The notes beneath the pieces were generated by a model. That model worked only from the letters and a program-made list of their open reading frames with translations, was not told where the DNA came from and did no database searches. DNA of 64,000 nucleotides. Origin: Flavobacterium sp. GT3R68 (GTDB taxonomy: Bacteria; Bacteroidota; Bacteroidia; Flavobacteriales; Flavobacteriaceae). Location of the stretch: assembly GCF_007109225.1 (NCBI RefSeq), contig NZ_VJZK01000003.1, positions 399,557 to 463,556 on the forward strand, read 5' to 3'. A program made the translations under genes and the position numbers. Below are positions 1 through 9,813 of the stretch, in pieces. Positions within the stretch are counted from its first letter, which is position 1. The number at the start of each line of letters is the position of its first letter.

Positions 1-1140
1 AAAATTAAAGAAGCTCAGGAACGTTTGGATGTTCTGCAAAAACAACTTCAGGAAAATCAATCTGGCTCTTCACTAATAAAAGAAGAAGTCACGCGGGAAG
101 ATATTGCTGAAGTGGTTGCCAAATGGACTGGTATTCCGGTTATGAAAATGCTGCAGGGAGAACGTGAGAAACTACTGAAATTGGAAGATGATTTACATAA
201 CCGGGTTGTTGGTCAGGAAGAGGCCATTCAGGCAATTAGTGATGCTGTTCGCAGAAGTCGTGCCGGTTTACAGGATATGAAAAAACCAATCGGGACGTTT
301 CTGTTTTTGGGAACAACAGGTGTCGGTAAGACCGAATTGGCGAAAGCCTTGGCTGAGTATTTATTTGATGACGAAAATGCGATAACGCGTATTGACATGA
401 GCGAATATCAGGAACGACACAGTGTTAGCCGTTTGGTTGGTGCACCTCCGGGCTATGTAGGATATGACGAGGGCGGACAACTGACCGAAGCGGTTCGACG
501 AAAACCGTATTCTGTAATTCTGCTTGACGAAATCGAGAAGGCACATCCCGATACATTCAACATCTTATTACAGGTTTTAGATGAAGGGCGTCTGACAGAT
601 AACAAAGGCCGTTTAGCCGATTTTAAAAACTCAATTATCATTATGACTTCCAATATGGGAAGTACGATTATCCAGGAGAAATTTGAGAACCTCACCCAAG
701 GCAAAGCCGAACGGAGCGGAGCTAAAGGAGGTGTGGAAGCGGCAACAGAAGTAGCGAAAATCGAAGTCTTAGGATTATTGAAGCAAACGGTTCGCCCCGA
801 GTTTATCAATAGAATCGATGAGATTATAATGTTTACACCGTTAACCAGTGAAAATATCACGAAAATTGTGGGACTACAACTGAAATCAGTTATTAAAATG
901 CTTGCACAACAGCAAATTACTATGGATGCTACACCTGAAGCTATTGAATATTTAGCTCAAAAAGGATATGATCCCCAATTTGGGGCACGTCCTGTAAAAA
1001 GGGTGATACAACGGGAAGTAATGAATCAGCTTTCGAAAGAGATTCTTTCGGGGAAAATTGCAACCGACAGCATTATTTTATTGGATGCATTTGATGGCCA
1101 ACTGGTTTTTCGAAACCAAAAGGATTTGGCATCAGAATAA
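1..1140 (+). CDS. clpB: ATP-dependent disaggregase ClpB, C-terminal part (5' end outside window)
   Basis: The reading frame is open from base 1, so this is the last 379 residues of a longer protein. ClpB is a cytoplasmic hexameric AAA+ chaperone that works with DnaK to pull apart aggregates. Seen here: the end of the middle coiled coil, the WTGIPV linker, the second nucleotide-binding domain with Walker A GTTGVGKT (near base 310), the pore-loop region [13 protein letters not shown], Walker [14 protein letters not shown], sensor region TSNMGS and arginine-finger region [11 protein letters not shown], then the C-terminal small domain. Odd: 13 residues ([13 protein letters not shown], bases 694-732) sit between the TSNMGS strand and the VEAATE helix, where I recall no such segment in relatives; the DNA resembles an intergenic repeat at 58 kb. 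A strong hairpin follows the stop. Confidence 0.96.
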   Translation, partial: KIKEAQERLDVLQKQLQENQSGSSLIKEEVTREDIAEVVAKWTGIPVMKMLQGEREKLLKLEDDLHNRVVGQEEAIQAISDAVRRSRAGLQDMKKPIGTFLFLGTTGVGKTELAKALAEYLFDDENAITRIDMSEYQERHSVSRLVGAPPGYVGYDEGGQLTEAVRRKPYSVILLDEIEKAHPDTFNILLQVLDEGRLTDNKGRLADFKNSIIIMTSNMGSTIIQEKFENLTQGKAERSGAKGGVEAATEVAKIEVLGLLKQTVRPEFINRIDEIIMFTPLTSENITKIVGLQLKSVIKMLAQQQITMDATPEAIEYLAQKGYDPQFGARPVKRVIQREVMNQLSKEILSGKIATDSIILLDAFDGQLVFRNQKDLASE

Positions 1141-1146
1141 AAAATA

Positions 1147-1177
1147 AAAAGGGTTTAGCTGAACACTAAACCCTTTT
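1147..1177. terminator. Intrinsic terminator, probably bidirectional
   Basis: A 12-bp perfect stem, arms 1147-1158 and 1166-1177 (AAAAGGGTTTAG against CTAAACCCTTTT), with a 7-base loop. A-rich sequence lies to the left and TTTTATTTT to the right. It sits between the convergent clpB and the secreted-protein gene at 1216 and can serve both. Confidence 0.85.
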
Positions 1178-1215
1178 ATTTTGATTTATATGATAATCGA
1201 AACTCCATTTTTCAG

Positions 1216-1749
1216 TTAACGATATCCTTTTAATATTTCCCCTTTTGGATTGACGAGTAATTCGCGGACTTCTTTATCTTTTTTTATTTTAAGATTATAT
1301 TCTTTTTTCTTAATGTCCCCGTCTTCCTGAGAATACAGAAATTTATCATTTACGATAGTCCAACCTGGAAAGGTTTTATAAACAGAGTAAACAACTGCTT
1401 GGGGTAATTTCACATTTTTATAATTTTCAACAACACTTGTTAATTTTCCATTTTCATTATATGTTGCTGCCAATAAACCATTTTTAACTTCCATGGTCAC
1501 TAAATAGCTTTCATATCCTTCATAATCTTTTCCAAGATCATAAGAAATGAATTTATCTTGTAAACGCCTTACCGTTTTATCAGGATTCTTATCTGGTAAA
1601 TATAGAGAAAAATCCTTTCCTGCGCTTTTAATTACAACTTCAGGCAATTCTTCCGTTTTAATATTTCCTTCATTTTCCACTTTCCCATCTACCTGGGCAT
1701 AAAAAGTGGTCATTCCTAAAAAAAACATAACAATAATAAATGATTTCAT
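1216..1749 (-). CDS. Secreted PepSY-like protein of unknown function
   Basis: A 177-residue protein with a signal peptide (hydrophobic stretch to about residue 18, ending FYAQ, then mature VDGKVE). The mature part has repeated strand-rich units with the pattern of small PepSY/BLIP-like folds: G-x-L-x-x-x-Y-N-x-x-G-K-L (residues about 91-103) and a second unit ending NPKGEILKGY. Such proteins are periplasmic or exported and common in Bacteroidota; their ligands are mostly unknown. It stands alone, facing clpB across a shared terminator. I recall similar proteins wrongly labelled as nicotinate-nucleotide adenylyltransferase; no nucleotide-binding motif is visible here. Confidence 0.7.
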   Translation of the reverse strand: MKSFIIVMFFLGMTTFYAQVDGKVENEGNIKTEELPEVVIKSAGKDFSLYLPDKNPDKTVRRLQDKFISYDLGKDYEGYESYLVTMEVKNGLLAATYNENGKLTSVVENYKNVKLPQAVVYSVYKTFPGWTIVNDKFLYSQEDGDIKKKEYNLKIKKDKEVRELLVNPKGEILKGYR

Positions 1750-2071
1750 GATATTTTTTCTTAATTTATAATATTGCCTGAGATAATTGATGAATAATTA
1801 CAAGGCTTGTTTAGTTTCTCCCCCTTTTATTATGATTTAATTAATCAGTCCTTTTTTCCCAAGCATTTAACTGCTTTATTTCAAATTATTAAAGGTGTCG
1901 ATTTATTCCACAGTAAAATTACCACAATAATGAAAATGGTGCTGTTAATACTATCACTAACTTGTGTTATATTTTAAATTTATTTTTGGCAGGAATACCT
2001 TTAAGACTAAGGATTTATACAAAAAAAAACACCAACTTCACAGCTGGTGTTTTTATATAATCAAAAACAGT
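1750..2071. other. Intergenic stretch
   Basis: AT-rich DNA between two leftward genes. It should hold the promoter of the 1216-1749 gene, but I see no good TAnnTTTG match on that strand. Apart from the hairpin at its right end (2027-2052) I see no gene, RNA or repeat. Confidence 0.6.
2027..2052 (-). terminator. Intrinsic terminator of the M1 peptidase gene
   Basis: Inverted repeat AAACACCA / TGGTGTTT separated by about ten bases, flanked by a run of nine A on the left, which is the U-tract for the leftward transcript. It begins 20 bases past the stop codon of the peptidase gene. Confidence 0.8.
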
Positions 2072-4342
2072 TTATTTGTCTCTCGTAAACAAGAAGTTTT
2101 GTCCGTTTACAGCTAAAGTAAATTCAGTTTTACTCTCGTTGAATTGAATCACAAGACCTGCCCCTTGATAAGTAAACTTATCTTTACCTGCTAATTCTAA
2201 CATAAGTTCAGGCTGTCCGGTAGCGTTCGCAATTAACATCCCATTATCTTGTGTGATATTGATTTTTACAGGAATTGCTTTACTTGAAAAGCTTCCAATA
2301 TAAGCGTCCAGAATTACATCTTTTTCTACCTCACTTTTTCCGGAAGTCCACACATTGTTTTCCGCATTGACATCAGGGAAAGCGTGATCAGGGTCAATGG
2401 TAATGGTTTCTATTTCTTCCTTCGAATTGTGTTTGAAAGTCCAGATATTATTGCGTTGCCAGATTTCTACAGGAAGTTTCACACGATTTACTGCACCACT
2501 TTTATATTTAATATCCATTACCACTGGCATGGGCATTTTTTCTTTGTTTTCAATAGAAATAACTGCACCTAGTTTAGGGTCATTTTTAATATATTTGATT
2601 TTATTTACTGCCTGATCCAAGCGCCAATTATTTACAAACCATCCTCTCCAGAACCAATTCAAATCTTCTCCTGAGGCATTTTCCATTGTTCTGAAGAAAT
2701 CATCAGGAGTAGGATGTTTAAAAGCCCAGCGCTCCACGTAGGTACGCAGTGCCGCATCAAATCGTTTTTCTCCCAATACCTGCTCTCTTAGCATTATCAG
2801 TCCCATAGAAGGTTTGTAGTAAGCTAAAACACCTAGATTTCCCTCTTTAAGACCATCAGGAGCTGTTACAATGGGTTCGATTTTCTGGTTTGTAAATTCT
2901 TCTGACATCTGATGCATGTCTGTCACCGGTGATTTGTACTCTCCTTTATTAAAGTCAACTGAACTTAATGAATTAATAAAAGTATTGAATCCTTCGTCCA
3001 TCCATGCAAACAATCGCTCATTTGAACCCACAATCATAGGAAACCAAATATGACCAAACTCATGGTCTGTAACTCCCCACAGATCCTGCCCTTTGGTTCC
3101 CCATCCACAGAAAACGATTCCCGGATACTCCATTCCGCCTTCATTACCGGCTACATTCGTTGCTGCAGGATAAGGATATTCAAACCATCTTTTTGAATAA
3201 TTTTCAATAGAAGATTTCGTATATTCTGTAGAACGTTCCCATCCATTGTCACCATTACTTTCAACCGGATAGGCAGATATTGCCATAGCTTTTTTTCCGC
3301 TTGGCAAATTAATTTTTGCTGCGTCAATTATAAAGGCCGGTGAAGAAGCCCAAGACATGTCACGTGAATTCTTAATTTTAAATTTCCAGGTTAGTGTTGA
3401 TTTACCTGAAGGACGCGAAGAAGCATTTGTAACTTCATCCGCTGATCTGATAATAACTGTTTTATCGCTTTGCGAAGCTGCTGCCCAGCGTTTCTGTTGT
3501 TCTGCCGTGTAAACTTCCGAAGGATTCAAAAGCTCTCCCGACCCTACTACAATATGGTTTGCGGGAGCTGTAATACTTACGTCGAAATCACCATATTCCA
3601 AATAAAACTCTCCTGCACCCAAATATGGAAGCGTATTCCATCCTTTCACATCGTCATAAACGCACATTCTTGGGTACCATTGTGCGATTGTGAATATTTT
3701 TCCGTTTTTGGTATCTAAAACCCCAGTTCGGTCTGAACCATATTTTGGGGAAATATAAGAAAAGTCAATTTTTATTTTAACAGAAGCCCCGTTCGCGCTT
3801 AGTTCCTGAGGAAGCATAATCTTCATACGGGTATCGATAATCTCGAATTGTACTTCTCTTTCTGTCGGTTTGCCGGCTACTGTTGAAATTATTTTAATGG
3901 ACTTTATTTTATGACCACCGTCAAAAACTTCTCCTTTTGCTCCATTACGACTTCCTGTAATCGGAATAATGGCATTTCCACGAGAATCCGCTTTAAATAA
4001 ATTCTGATCTACGTTCATCCATAAGAATGACAACTTATCCGGGCTATTGTTGGTGTAGGTTAAAGTTTCTGTTCCAATGATTTCACTGGTTTGATCATTT
4101 AATTTGGCAGTTAATTGGTAATCGGCCCTATTCTGCCAGTATTTAGCGCCGGGCTGACCGCTTGCAGATCGGGTACTGGTCCCATTTTTTGAATAAAATA
4201 ACGGTGCAAAAGCATCGTGATAATTATAATTTGAAACAGATGGATTTGCTGAAGCAGCAGTTGGCGTCTGTTGCGCCTGAAGCGATATCGCCCCAAAAAA
4301 TAAAGCCAAAACCATATTTGCCTTAAAAAAATTCTTTCTCAT
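2072..4342 (-). CDS. M1 family (gluzincin) metallopeptidase, secreted
   Basis: A 756-residue exported zinc peptidase related to aminopeptidase N. The zinc site is complete: HEFGH with a downstream Glu in WMDEGFNTF, spacing HExxH-x18-E as in M1 enzymes. The exopeptidase-type GGMEYPG motif lies upstream. I start at [10 protein letters not shown] (4342) rather than the ATG 13 codons earlier, because a signal peptide with cleavage after SLQAQ follows directly. After the catalytic part comes a long C-terminal tail with a small strand-rich domain (about residues 690-756). No T9SS sorting domain is seen at the end, so periplasmic or outer-membrane-associated function is likely. Monocistronic, with its own terminator. 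Confidence 0.92.
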   Translation of the reverse strand: MRKNFFKANMVLALFFGAISLQAQQTPTAASANPSVSNYNYHDAFAPLFYSKNGTSTRSASGQPGAKYWQNRADYQLTAKLNDQTSEIIGTETLTYTNNSPDKLSFLWMNVDQNLFKADSRGNAIIPITGSRNGAKGEVFDGGHKIKSIKIISTVAGKPTEREVQFEIIDTRMKIMLPQELSANGASVKIKIDFSYISPKYGSDRTGVLDTKNGKIFTIAQWYPRMCVYDDVKGWNTLPYLGAGEFYLEYGDFDVSITAPANHIVVGSGELLNPSEVYTAEQQKRWAAASQSDKTVIIRSADEVTNASSRPSGKSTLTWKFKIKNSRDMSWASSPAFIIDAAKINLPSGKKAMAISAYPVESNGDNGWERSTEYTKSSIENYSKRWFEYPYPAATNVAGNEGGMEYPGIVFCGWGTKGQDLWGVTDHEFGHIWFPMIVGSNERLFAWMDEGFNTFINSLSSVDFNKGEYKSPVTDMHQMSEEFTNQKIEPIVTAPDGLKEGNLGVLAYYKPSMGLIMLREQVLGEKRFDAALRTYVERWAFKHPTPDDFFRTMENASGEDLNWFWRGWFVNNWRLDQAVNKIKYIKNDPKLGAVISIENKEKMPMPVVMDIKYKSGAVNRVKLPVEIWQRNNIWTFKHNSKEEIETITIDPDHAFPDVNAENNVWTSGKSEVEKDVILDAYIGSFSSKAIPVKINITQDNGMLIANATGQPELMLELAGKDKFTYQGAGLVIQFNESKTEFTLAVNGQNFLFTRDK

Positions 4343-4504
4343 AATTTTTGTTTCTGATTGATTATTTGATTGATTAACCAAAATTAGACGAACTTTTGAT
4401 ATTATTGTTACAAAAGAATCTTTTTTTATTGAAATAATTCACCTACAATTATTTCCTTTCCATTTTTAAATTTCATAATGTAAATGAAAAATTTTAACAA
4501 AAAA

Positions 4505-4529
4505 AAACACCAACCAAAAGTTGATGTTT
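4505..4529 (-). terminator. Intrinsic terminator of the 93-residue protein gene
   Basis: Arms AAACACCAAC (4505-4514) and GTTGATGTTT (4520-4529) with one mismatch and a 5-base loop, preceded on the left by a run of A. It lies just beyond the stop of the leftward gene at 4548. Confidence 0.7.
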
Positions 4530-4547
4530 TTTTAGAGTAGTTTTTTT

Positions 4548-4829
4548 TTATAATGATTTATATATTCGGTTAATTGGAATGCCTACACCTTGCTTCAGAA
4601 TCACGCTATTATCGGTCACACCCCAAACCGTAGTTTCCACAACTTTTTTGGATTCATTATCTTCAAAAAAGATTTTGATTTTGGAATGTTCTAAATTACC
4701 TAAGGCAAGTGCGCGTTGTAGTTCTGAATTTCGCTGTTGGATTTCTACTGAATCTTCGAGAACATCAGTTTTGGGAAAGTGTAATTTTTCGATCACTTCT
4801 TTCTCAATGGTTTCGAAATTTGAATTCAT
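4548..4829 (-). CDS. Small conserved hypothetical protein
   Basis: 93 residues from MNSNFETIEKEV. An upstream in-frame ATG 24 codons earlier would add a hydrophobic, Asn/Tyr-rich stretch without family character, so I reject it. The first half is helical and charged (EVIEKLHFPKT, then SVEIQQRNSELQRALALG). The second half is strand-rich (KIKIFFEDNE, VVETTVWGVTDNSVILKQG) and ends GIPINRIYKSL, which looks like a small barrel similar in outline to Sm-like or SH3-like folds. No catalytic motif is visible. I recall proteins of this shape as widespread in Flavobacteriia without assigned function. Confidence 0.7.
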   Translation of the reverse strand: MNSNFETIEKEVIEKLHFPKTDVLEDSVEIQQRNSELQRALALGNLEHSKIKIFFEDNESKKVVETTVWGVTDNSVILKQGVGIPINRIYKSL

Positions 4830-5177
4830 AATGTTTTTCGTTAAATTGTTATAATAAATATGAGGTAATAATAAAATTAATAAAATATTATTATAAAACA
4901 AGAAAAAATGTTATAATTATCGTTTTCAATTTTAATCCAATCATACCACTGTGCGGAACAACCACAACATTTACTGTTAAACTGGGAACTCACGTATGTT
5001 TTTCAGCATTAAAGGATTAACTCCATTTTGGAAGGAAATTCCTCTTTATCGTATTGGATTTCTGCTAAAAAAATAAATATTTATGTAACAATAGTCACGC
5101 GTAGTTTTTTTATATTTGGAAAATCAACATGTTAAGTGGAATTCTTAAAAATTATTTTTCCATTAAAAAATGCCATT
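4830..5177. other. Divergent intergenic stretch
   Basis: About 350 bases between the leftward small-protein gene and the rightward lipoprotein hydrolase. The only recognisable signal is a Bacteroidota -7 box, TATATTTG, at 5111-5118. I see no gene or stable RNA in the rest. Confidence 0.6.
5111..5118 (+). promoter_or_regulatory. -7 promoter box for the lipoprotein hydrolase gene
   Basis: TATATTTG fits TAnnTTTG exactly. No TTG lies at the usual 19-20 bases upstream, so the -33 half is weak. The start codon chosen for the gene is 60 bases downstream. Confidence 0.55.
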
Positions 5178-6113
5178 ATGCGAAATTTAATTTATCTGTT
5201 ACCTGGTATCCTTTTCCTAACGGGCTGCTCAAGTTTCAGACCCGGAAAAGATTATGTTTTTCCTTCCAAAAAAGAAAAAGAAAAATATATCTATTCCTAT
5301 AATCAAACTCTAAGATTGTGGAGCGTCCCTTATAAAGAAACCGATGTTGCGACTAGTTTTGGCACCGCTCATGTTATTATCAGCGGGCCGGATGCAGGAG
5401 AACCATTAATTCTATTTCATGGAACAGACGCCAGCTCAACCATGTGGTTTCCAAACATCAAAGAACTAAGTAAAGAACATCGTGTATATGCCATCGATTT
5501 CCCATTGGAAGCTGGCAAATCAATGTCAAACCGCATTAAATTAAGCAATAAAGAAACGGCTGTTTTCTATAAGGAGGTTTTCGAACATTTCAAGATGAAA
5601 AACATCAACTTGCTGGGCGTTTCCCGAGGTGGCTGGATGGCCACTTATCTTGCCATACAATTGAAACCACATATAAAAAGAATTGTTTTACTCAGTCCTG
5701 CCAATACCTTTGGCGGCATCGATCAATTCTGGAAAGTCATGACAGCTATAAATCTTAAGATATTTCCAAATCCAAAAAGTCTTGGCAAATTTTTTAACTC
5801 TTTTTCATATCGTCCGGACAAGATTGATGCTATATTTAAAGAACAGCTTTACCTGGCCTATAAATATGGTAACAGTAAGCCGCGTTTATTAAATATGACC
5901 CAATTTTCAGACGCTAATTTGAAATCCCTGAATATCCCGGTCATGGTACTCATTGGAGATCATGATATTGTAAACAGCGAGAAGATTTTCAAAAAAGCCC
6001 ATAAATTAATTCCAAATGTAGAGACCGAAGTCATAAAGGATGCTGGCCATTTTTTATCGATCGATCAATCTGATATAATTAATAAAAAGATACTGAATTT
6101 CTTAAAAAAATAA
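5178..6113 (+). CDS. Lipoprotein alpha/beta hydrolase
   Basis: A 311-residue alpha/beta-hydrolase anchored by a lipid. I start at 5178 (MRNLIYLLPG), not 14 codons earlier, because this gives a standard lipoprotein signal with lipobox LTGC. Visible: oxyanion region LFHGTDASSTMW, nucleophile elbow GVSRGG, the acid-loop region LIGDHDIV and the catalytic His in DAGHFLS. The family includes esterases, lipases and C-C hydrolases; the substrate cannot be read from the sequence. A GNAT gene starts 2 bases after its stop, so the two are probably co-transcribed. Confidence 0.88.
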   Translation: MRNLIYLLPGILFLTGCSSFRPGKDYVFPSKKEKEKYIYSYNQTLRLWSVPYKETDVATSFGTAHVIISGPDAGEPLILFHGTDASSTMWFPNIKELSKEHRVYAIDFPLEAGKSMSNRIKLSNKETAVFYKEVFEHFKMKNINLLGVSRGGWMATYLAIQLKPHIKRIVLLSPANTFGGIDQFWKVMTAINLKIFPNPKSLGKFFNSFSYRPDKIDAIFKEQLYLAYKYGNSKPRLLNMTQFSDANLKSLNIPVMVLIGDHDIVNSEKIFKKAHKLIPNVETEVIKDAGHFLSIDQSDIINKKILNFLKK

Positions 6114-6115
6114 AA

Positions 6116-6667
6116 ATGCTGGATATCAATTTTAATCCTTTTCCGAACCTTGAAACCGACCGCTTATTTTTGAGACGTGTTGACAAAAATGATGTAAACG
6201 AGGTATTCGCTTTACGGTCTGACGCAGAAACGATGAAATATGTGCCACGACCTTTAGTGACCAAAAATGAGGAAGCATTGGACCATATAGCGCTGATTGA
6301 TTCCAAAATTGAAAGCAATGAAGGTATCAATTGGGCAATAACTATGAAAGGCTCCCCAAAATTACTCGGCATAATAGGTCATTACAGGATAAAACCTGAA
6401 CATTATCGCTCAGAAATCGGCTATATGTTACTTCCGGAATTTCAAGGAAAAGGCATTATTAGCGAAGCCGTAAAAGCAGTCGTAGAATATGGTTTCAACA
6501 CTATGCACCTGCACTCCATTGAAGCTATCATTGATCCGGATAATATTGCTTCGGCGGTGGTGTTAGAGAAAAATAATTTTATAAAGGAGGCACATTTTAA
6601 AGAAAACGAATATTATGAGGGTCGGTTTCTTGATAATATAATTTACTCCCTTTTGAATAAAAAATAA
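6116..6667 (+). CDS. GNAT family N-acetyltransferase (RimJ/RimL-like)
   Basis: 183 residues. The start LETDRLFLRRV is typical of RimJ/RimL-type GNAT proteins, which move acetyl from acetyl-CoA to protein N-termini or small amines. The acetyl-CoA loop appears as LLPEFQGKGIISEAV (Q-x-x-G-x-G/A type), followed by the family's HSIEAIIDPDNIASAVVLEKNNF. It starts 2 bases after the hydrolase gene and should share its transcript. Acceptor unknown. Confidence 0.88.
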   Translation: MLDINFNPFPNLETDRLFLRRVDKNDVNEVFALRSDAETMKYVPRPLVTKNEEALDHIALIDSKIESNEGINWAITMKGSPKLLGIIGHYRIKPEHYRSEIGYMLLPEFQGKGIISEAVKAVVEYGFNTMHLHSIEAIIDPDNIASAVVLEKNNFIKEAHFKENEYYEGRFLDNIIYSLLNKK

Positions 6668-6734
6668 AGACCGGTTCTCTAAACTATGCTGTTCAATAGC
6701 ATTTTAATAAGGAAGTAAGTAATGGTAAAAACGT

Positions 6735-6742
6735 TACATTTG
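6735..6742 (+). promoter_or_regulatory. -7 promoter box of the TonB receptor operon
   Basis: TACATTTG matches TAnnTTTG. The start codon of the first gene is 18 bases downstream, giving a leader of roughly a dozen bases. No clear TTG is seen at the -33 distance. Confidence 0.6.
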
Positions 6743-6759
6743 CTTTTTTTAAAGAATAA

Positions 6760-7269
6760 ATGTTGAACAAAACCAAGAACATAGCTATCATATCCATTAC
6801 GGGATTTTACGTGATGCAATTGTGCTTTGTTTTTTTAGGCACGTTAATTGAAAACATCCAACAGGTCAGACACCAGAACCAGATTTCGAAAACATTCTTA
6901 GCACACCGAAGAGAGTTTACATTACTGGAATGGCAGAAATTTGACAATAAAAAAGAATTTGAACTTACCGATGTTTTTTATGATGTGGTTTCTTTTAAAA
7001 TTGCTTCGGACAAAGTAATCGCCAACGTGATAGAAGATAATCTGGAAAGTCAAATACGGATTACCCTGCAAAGTCTTTTTAACAAAGAAAACAACCTGCA
7101 AAACGATAAAAAAAAATCTTTCAATTCCTATAATTACCTAAGCATTATCGAGAAGAATGAACCCGATTTTATCACTTTTGCGTGCGATAGTCTTTCAAAA
7201 TCCACTTCATTATTTTTTACTGGAAAAGCCAATAAAATAATCCAGAATATTTACAGACCGCCATGTTAA
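6760..7269 (+). CDS. Hypothetical protein with N-terminal membrane segment, upstream of a TonB receptor
   Basis: 169 residues. One hydrophobic stretch (about 8-31, IAIISITGFYVMQLCFVFLG) anchors the N-terminus; the rest is polar with no motif I recognise. Single Cys residues lie near the end (FACDSLS, RPPC). It begins 18 bases after a promoter box and ends 48 bases before the TonB-dependent receptor, so it is likely the first gene of that operon and may help uptake of the same substrate. That link is inferred only from position. Confidence 0.65.
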   Translation: MLNKTKNIAIISITGFYVMQLCFVFLGTLIENIQQVRHQNQISKTFLAHRREFTLLEWQKFDNKKEFELTDVFYDVVSFKIASDKVIANVIEDNLESQIRITLQSLFNKENNLQNDKKKSFNSYNYLSIIEKNEPDFITFACDSLSKSTSLFFTGKANKIIQNIYRPPC

Positions 7270-7317
7270 TTGATTGATTTACTATAAACTATTTTATACA
7301 AATTAATTGAAATAAAC

Positions 7318-9501
7318 ATGAAAAAAATATACTCATTTGTAGCATTTTTGGTTACTATGGCTGGATTTTCACAGATTGCTGTGGATACAACTAAATTAAA
7401 AGAGGTGGAACTGCGAACTCAGCGTTATTCTAAATCAAATAAAACAACTCAGAAAATTGAAAGTATTTCTCAAAAGGAAATTGAACTTCAGAATTTTCAA
7501 AATACTGCCGATATGTTGGCCAACAGCGGAACATTAGCAGTTCAAAAATCACAACAAGGTGGCGGAAGTCCGGTGATAAGAGGGATGGAAGCCAATCGTA
7601 TCTTACTTTTGGTGGACGGAATCAGAATGAACAACCTGATTTTCAGAGCAGGGCATTTACAAAACGTCATCACTGTAGATGAAAATATGTTGGAAAGAGT
7701 GGATATCTTATTTGGATCCTCCTCGACACCTTTTGGTAGCGATGCTATGGGTGGCGCTATCAATTTGCTAACCAAAAAAGCAAAATTGTTATCAGATACC
7801 AATAGTAAGTTTCTTTCAGGAAATATCATTACACGATACAGCAGCTCGAATGAGGAAAAATCTGTTTTTGGAGATATTAATTTTGCCGGAAAAAAATGGG
7901 CCTCTTTAACAGCCTTTTCTTATAATGATTTTGGTGATTTACGAATGGGAAGCCATAAAAATGGAAAGAATGACTTTTTTGGAGAGCGTCCATATTATGT
8001 GGAAACAGTGGATAATGTTGACTATTTAGTCGCAAACCCTGACAAATTAATCCAGAAATTCAGTGGATACGAACAATACAATGCCATGCAAAAAGTGGTT
8101 TTTCAACAGAACAGCACTACACAGCACAACTTGAATTTACAATATTCTACTACTTCTGACGTACCAAGATATGACAGACTGACGGACCGTGCCGGAGCAG
8201 GCTTGAAATTTGCTAGATGGGATTATGGGCCTCAGAAAAGAATTCTGGCTGGCTATAATTTTTCTAAAGACAAAGCTTTTTTAAACAGTGATATGGACTT
8301 AGGTTTTAATTACCAAAATGTGAAAGAAAGCAGAATCTCGAGAAGATTCAATAACGACAAAACTAAAAGCCAGGTTGAAAAAGTCAATGTTTACTCTTTC
8401 AATGCTGATTTTAAAACAAAAATCGGTAAAGCGGATTTCCTTTACGGAGCAGAAGTTTTTTATGATGATTTGAATTCGAGCGCGACTAGTTCTAATAGAG
8501 CTACCGGTGTTGTAACTCCTACAGACACCAGATATCCCAATGGGGAAAATCATACGCTTAGAGGGGATGTTTTCGCCACATATAATACAAATATCTGTAC
8601 CAACACCGCCTTTAATATTGGTGCAAGAGCAGGTTACGTTACTTTGAAAAGTACGATAGCTGATAATTCATTTTTCAACCTTCCATTCGATTCTATCGAA
8701 CAAAGCAATTTTACCTATAGTGGTGCAATCGGAATTGTAAACCGTACAGAAACCACTAAAGTTGCTTTTAACGTCGCAACCGCTTTCCGTGTTCCGAACG
8801 TGGACGATTTAGGAAAATTATTCGAATCCGGTAATGGCGTTTTGATTGTTCCCAATCGGGACATTAAACCTGAAAAATCAGTTACTGCTGATGTAAGCGT
8901 AACTTTATGGGAGGGAAAAACAGTAGAATTCGAAAATACATTTTATTATACGCGTTTGTTTGATACAATGGTTACGGATCATTTCTTATTCAACGGACAA
9001 AGCACGGTAGATTATGATGGTGAGCCAAGTGAAGTTTTTGCCAACCAAAACATGGGTAAGGCACATATTGAAGGGATTTCATCAACATTGAAAATAAACA
9101 TCACAAAACCTTTACAGTTTTATGGGACGTTTAATTTCACCCACGGTAGAGTTGATGATAAAACTGGTAATGCGCCATTGGATCATATCCCTCCTTTCTA
9201 CGGCAAAACAGGTTTGAGATATGAAAACAAAATGCTGAATATGGATTTATACATGTTGTACAGCGGTAAAAAAGACATCAGCGATTATTCAACTAGTGGT
9301 GAAGACAACCCCCAATATGCTCCTGCTGACGGGATGCCTGGATGGCAAACCTACAACTTCAAAGGTTCCGTTCATGCATTTAAAATCATTACAATTTTTG
9401 CTGGTATCGAAAATATCCTGGATACGCAATACCGTACATTTGCTTCCGGAATCAATGCTTCGGGTAGAAATCTATACTTAGGTGGTAAATTTCACTTTTA
9501 G
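7318..9501 (+). CDS. TonB-dependent outer-membrane receptor (heme/cobalamin-type architecture)
   Basis: 727 residues. Signal peptide to about residue 19 (MAGFSQ), then TonB-box region, plug domain (about 45-165; NFQNTADMLANSG, SPVIRGMEANRILLLVDGIR, GSDAMGGAINLLTKK) and a 22-strand-type barrel ending in aromatic Phe (YLGGKFHF). The barrel segment FRVPNVDDLGKLFE resembles the FRAP-region of hemin receptors, which suggests heme or another porphyrin-like ligand, but this is weak. It lacks the N-terminal carboxypeptidase-like domain of SusC proteins and no SusD gene follows, so polysaccharide uptake is unlikely. Terminator at 9528. Confidence 0.9.
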   Translation: MKKIYSFVAFLVTMAGFSQIAVDTTKLKEVELRTQRYSKSNKTTQKIESISQKEIELQNFQNTADMLANSGTLAVQKSQQGGGSPVIRGMEANRILLLVDGIRMNNLIFRAGHLQNVITVDENMLERVDILFGSSSTPFGSDAMGGAINLLTKKAKLLSDTNSKFLSGNIITRYSSSNEEKSVFGDINFAGKKWASLTAFSYNDFGDLRMGSHKNGKNDFFGERPYYVETVDNVDYLVANPDKLIQKFSGYEQYNAMQKVVFQQNSTTQHNLNLQYSTTSDVPRYDRLTDRAGAGLKFARWDYGPQKRILAGYNFSKDKAFLNSDMDLGFNYQNVKESRISRRFNNDKTKSQVEKVNVYSFNADFKTKIGKADFLYGAEVFYDDLNSSATSSNRATGVVTPTDTRYPNGENHTLRGDVFATYNTNICTNTAFNIGARAGYVTLKSTIADNSFFNLPFDSIEQSNFTYSGAIGIVNRTETTKVAFNVATAFRVPNVDDLGKLFESGNGVLIVPNRDIKPEKSVTADVSVTLWEGKTVEFENTFYYTRLFDTMVTDHFLFNGQSTVDYDGEPSEVFANQNMGKAHIEGISSTLKINITKPLQFYGTFNFTHGRVDDKTGNAPLDHIPPFYGKTGLRYENKMLNMDLYMLYSGKKDISDYSTSGEDNPQYAPADGMPGWQTYNFKGSVHAFKIITIFAGIENILDTQYRTFASGINASGRNLYLGGKFHF

Positions 9502-9527
9502 CGGGTAAAGACATTCACACAAACAGA

Positions 9528-9556
9528 AAGCCCGATAGTTCATCGGGCTTTTTTTA
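9528..9556 (+). terminator. Intrinsic terminator of the TonB receptor operon
   Basis: Perfect 9-bp arms AAGCCCGAT (9528-9536) and ATCGGGCTT (9542-9550) followed by a run of T. It abuts the stop codon of the convergent small gene at 9554. Confidence 0.88.
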
Positions 9557-9781
9557 TTCGAATTTTGGCAATGTCTTTATATATAGTTCCTCCACCTTTT
9601 TCCGGGCCCAATCCGTTTTTCTCAAAAAGGTCAAACTTGATTTAATAGTTGGTTTATCCGTGAAGCATTTGATTTTAATCAGTTCGCCCAATGTATCGAA
9701 TCCATAATAACCAACCAATTGCTCCATAATTTTTTGAAGTGTAATTCCGTGTAGCGGATCTTTTGACTGTGATTTTTCCAT
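9554..9781 (-). CDS. VF530-like (DUF2132) small DNA-binding-fold protein
   Basis: 75 residues matching the VF530 family: DPLHGITLQKIMEQLV, a GF-x-x-LGELIKIKCF core, and TIKSSLTFLRKTDWARKKVE. Family members are small helical proteins with a structure suggesting nucleic-acid binding; the biological role is not settled. Its start codon faces smpB across 70 bases. A TAAATTTG box ends only four bases before the ATG on this strand, so the message may start at or next to the start codon. Confidence 0.85.
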   Translation of the reverse strand: MEKSQSKDPLHGITLQKIMEQLVGYYGFDTLGELIKIKCFTDKPTIKSSLTFLRKTDWARKKVEELYIKTLPKFE

Positions 9782-9785
9782 ATTG

Positions 9786-9793
9786 CAAATTTA
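9786..9793 (-). promoter_or_regulatory. -7 promoter box of the VF530-like gene
   Basis: On the minus strand this reads TAAATTTG, an exact TAnnTTTG match. The start codon is separated from it by only CAAT. No TTG is found at the expected distance. Confidence 0.5.
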
Positions 9794-9813
9794 TGCCAAT
9801 TTTATAAAAACTA

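Noticed and set aside
1216..1749. Nicotinate-nucleotide adenylyltransferase
   Set aside because: I recall this label on similar proteins, but there is a signal peptide and no nucleotidyl-transfer motif; the fold looks PepSY-like.
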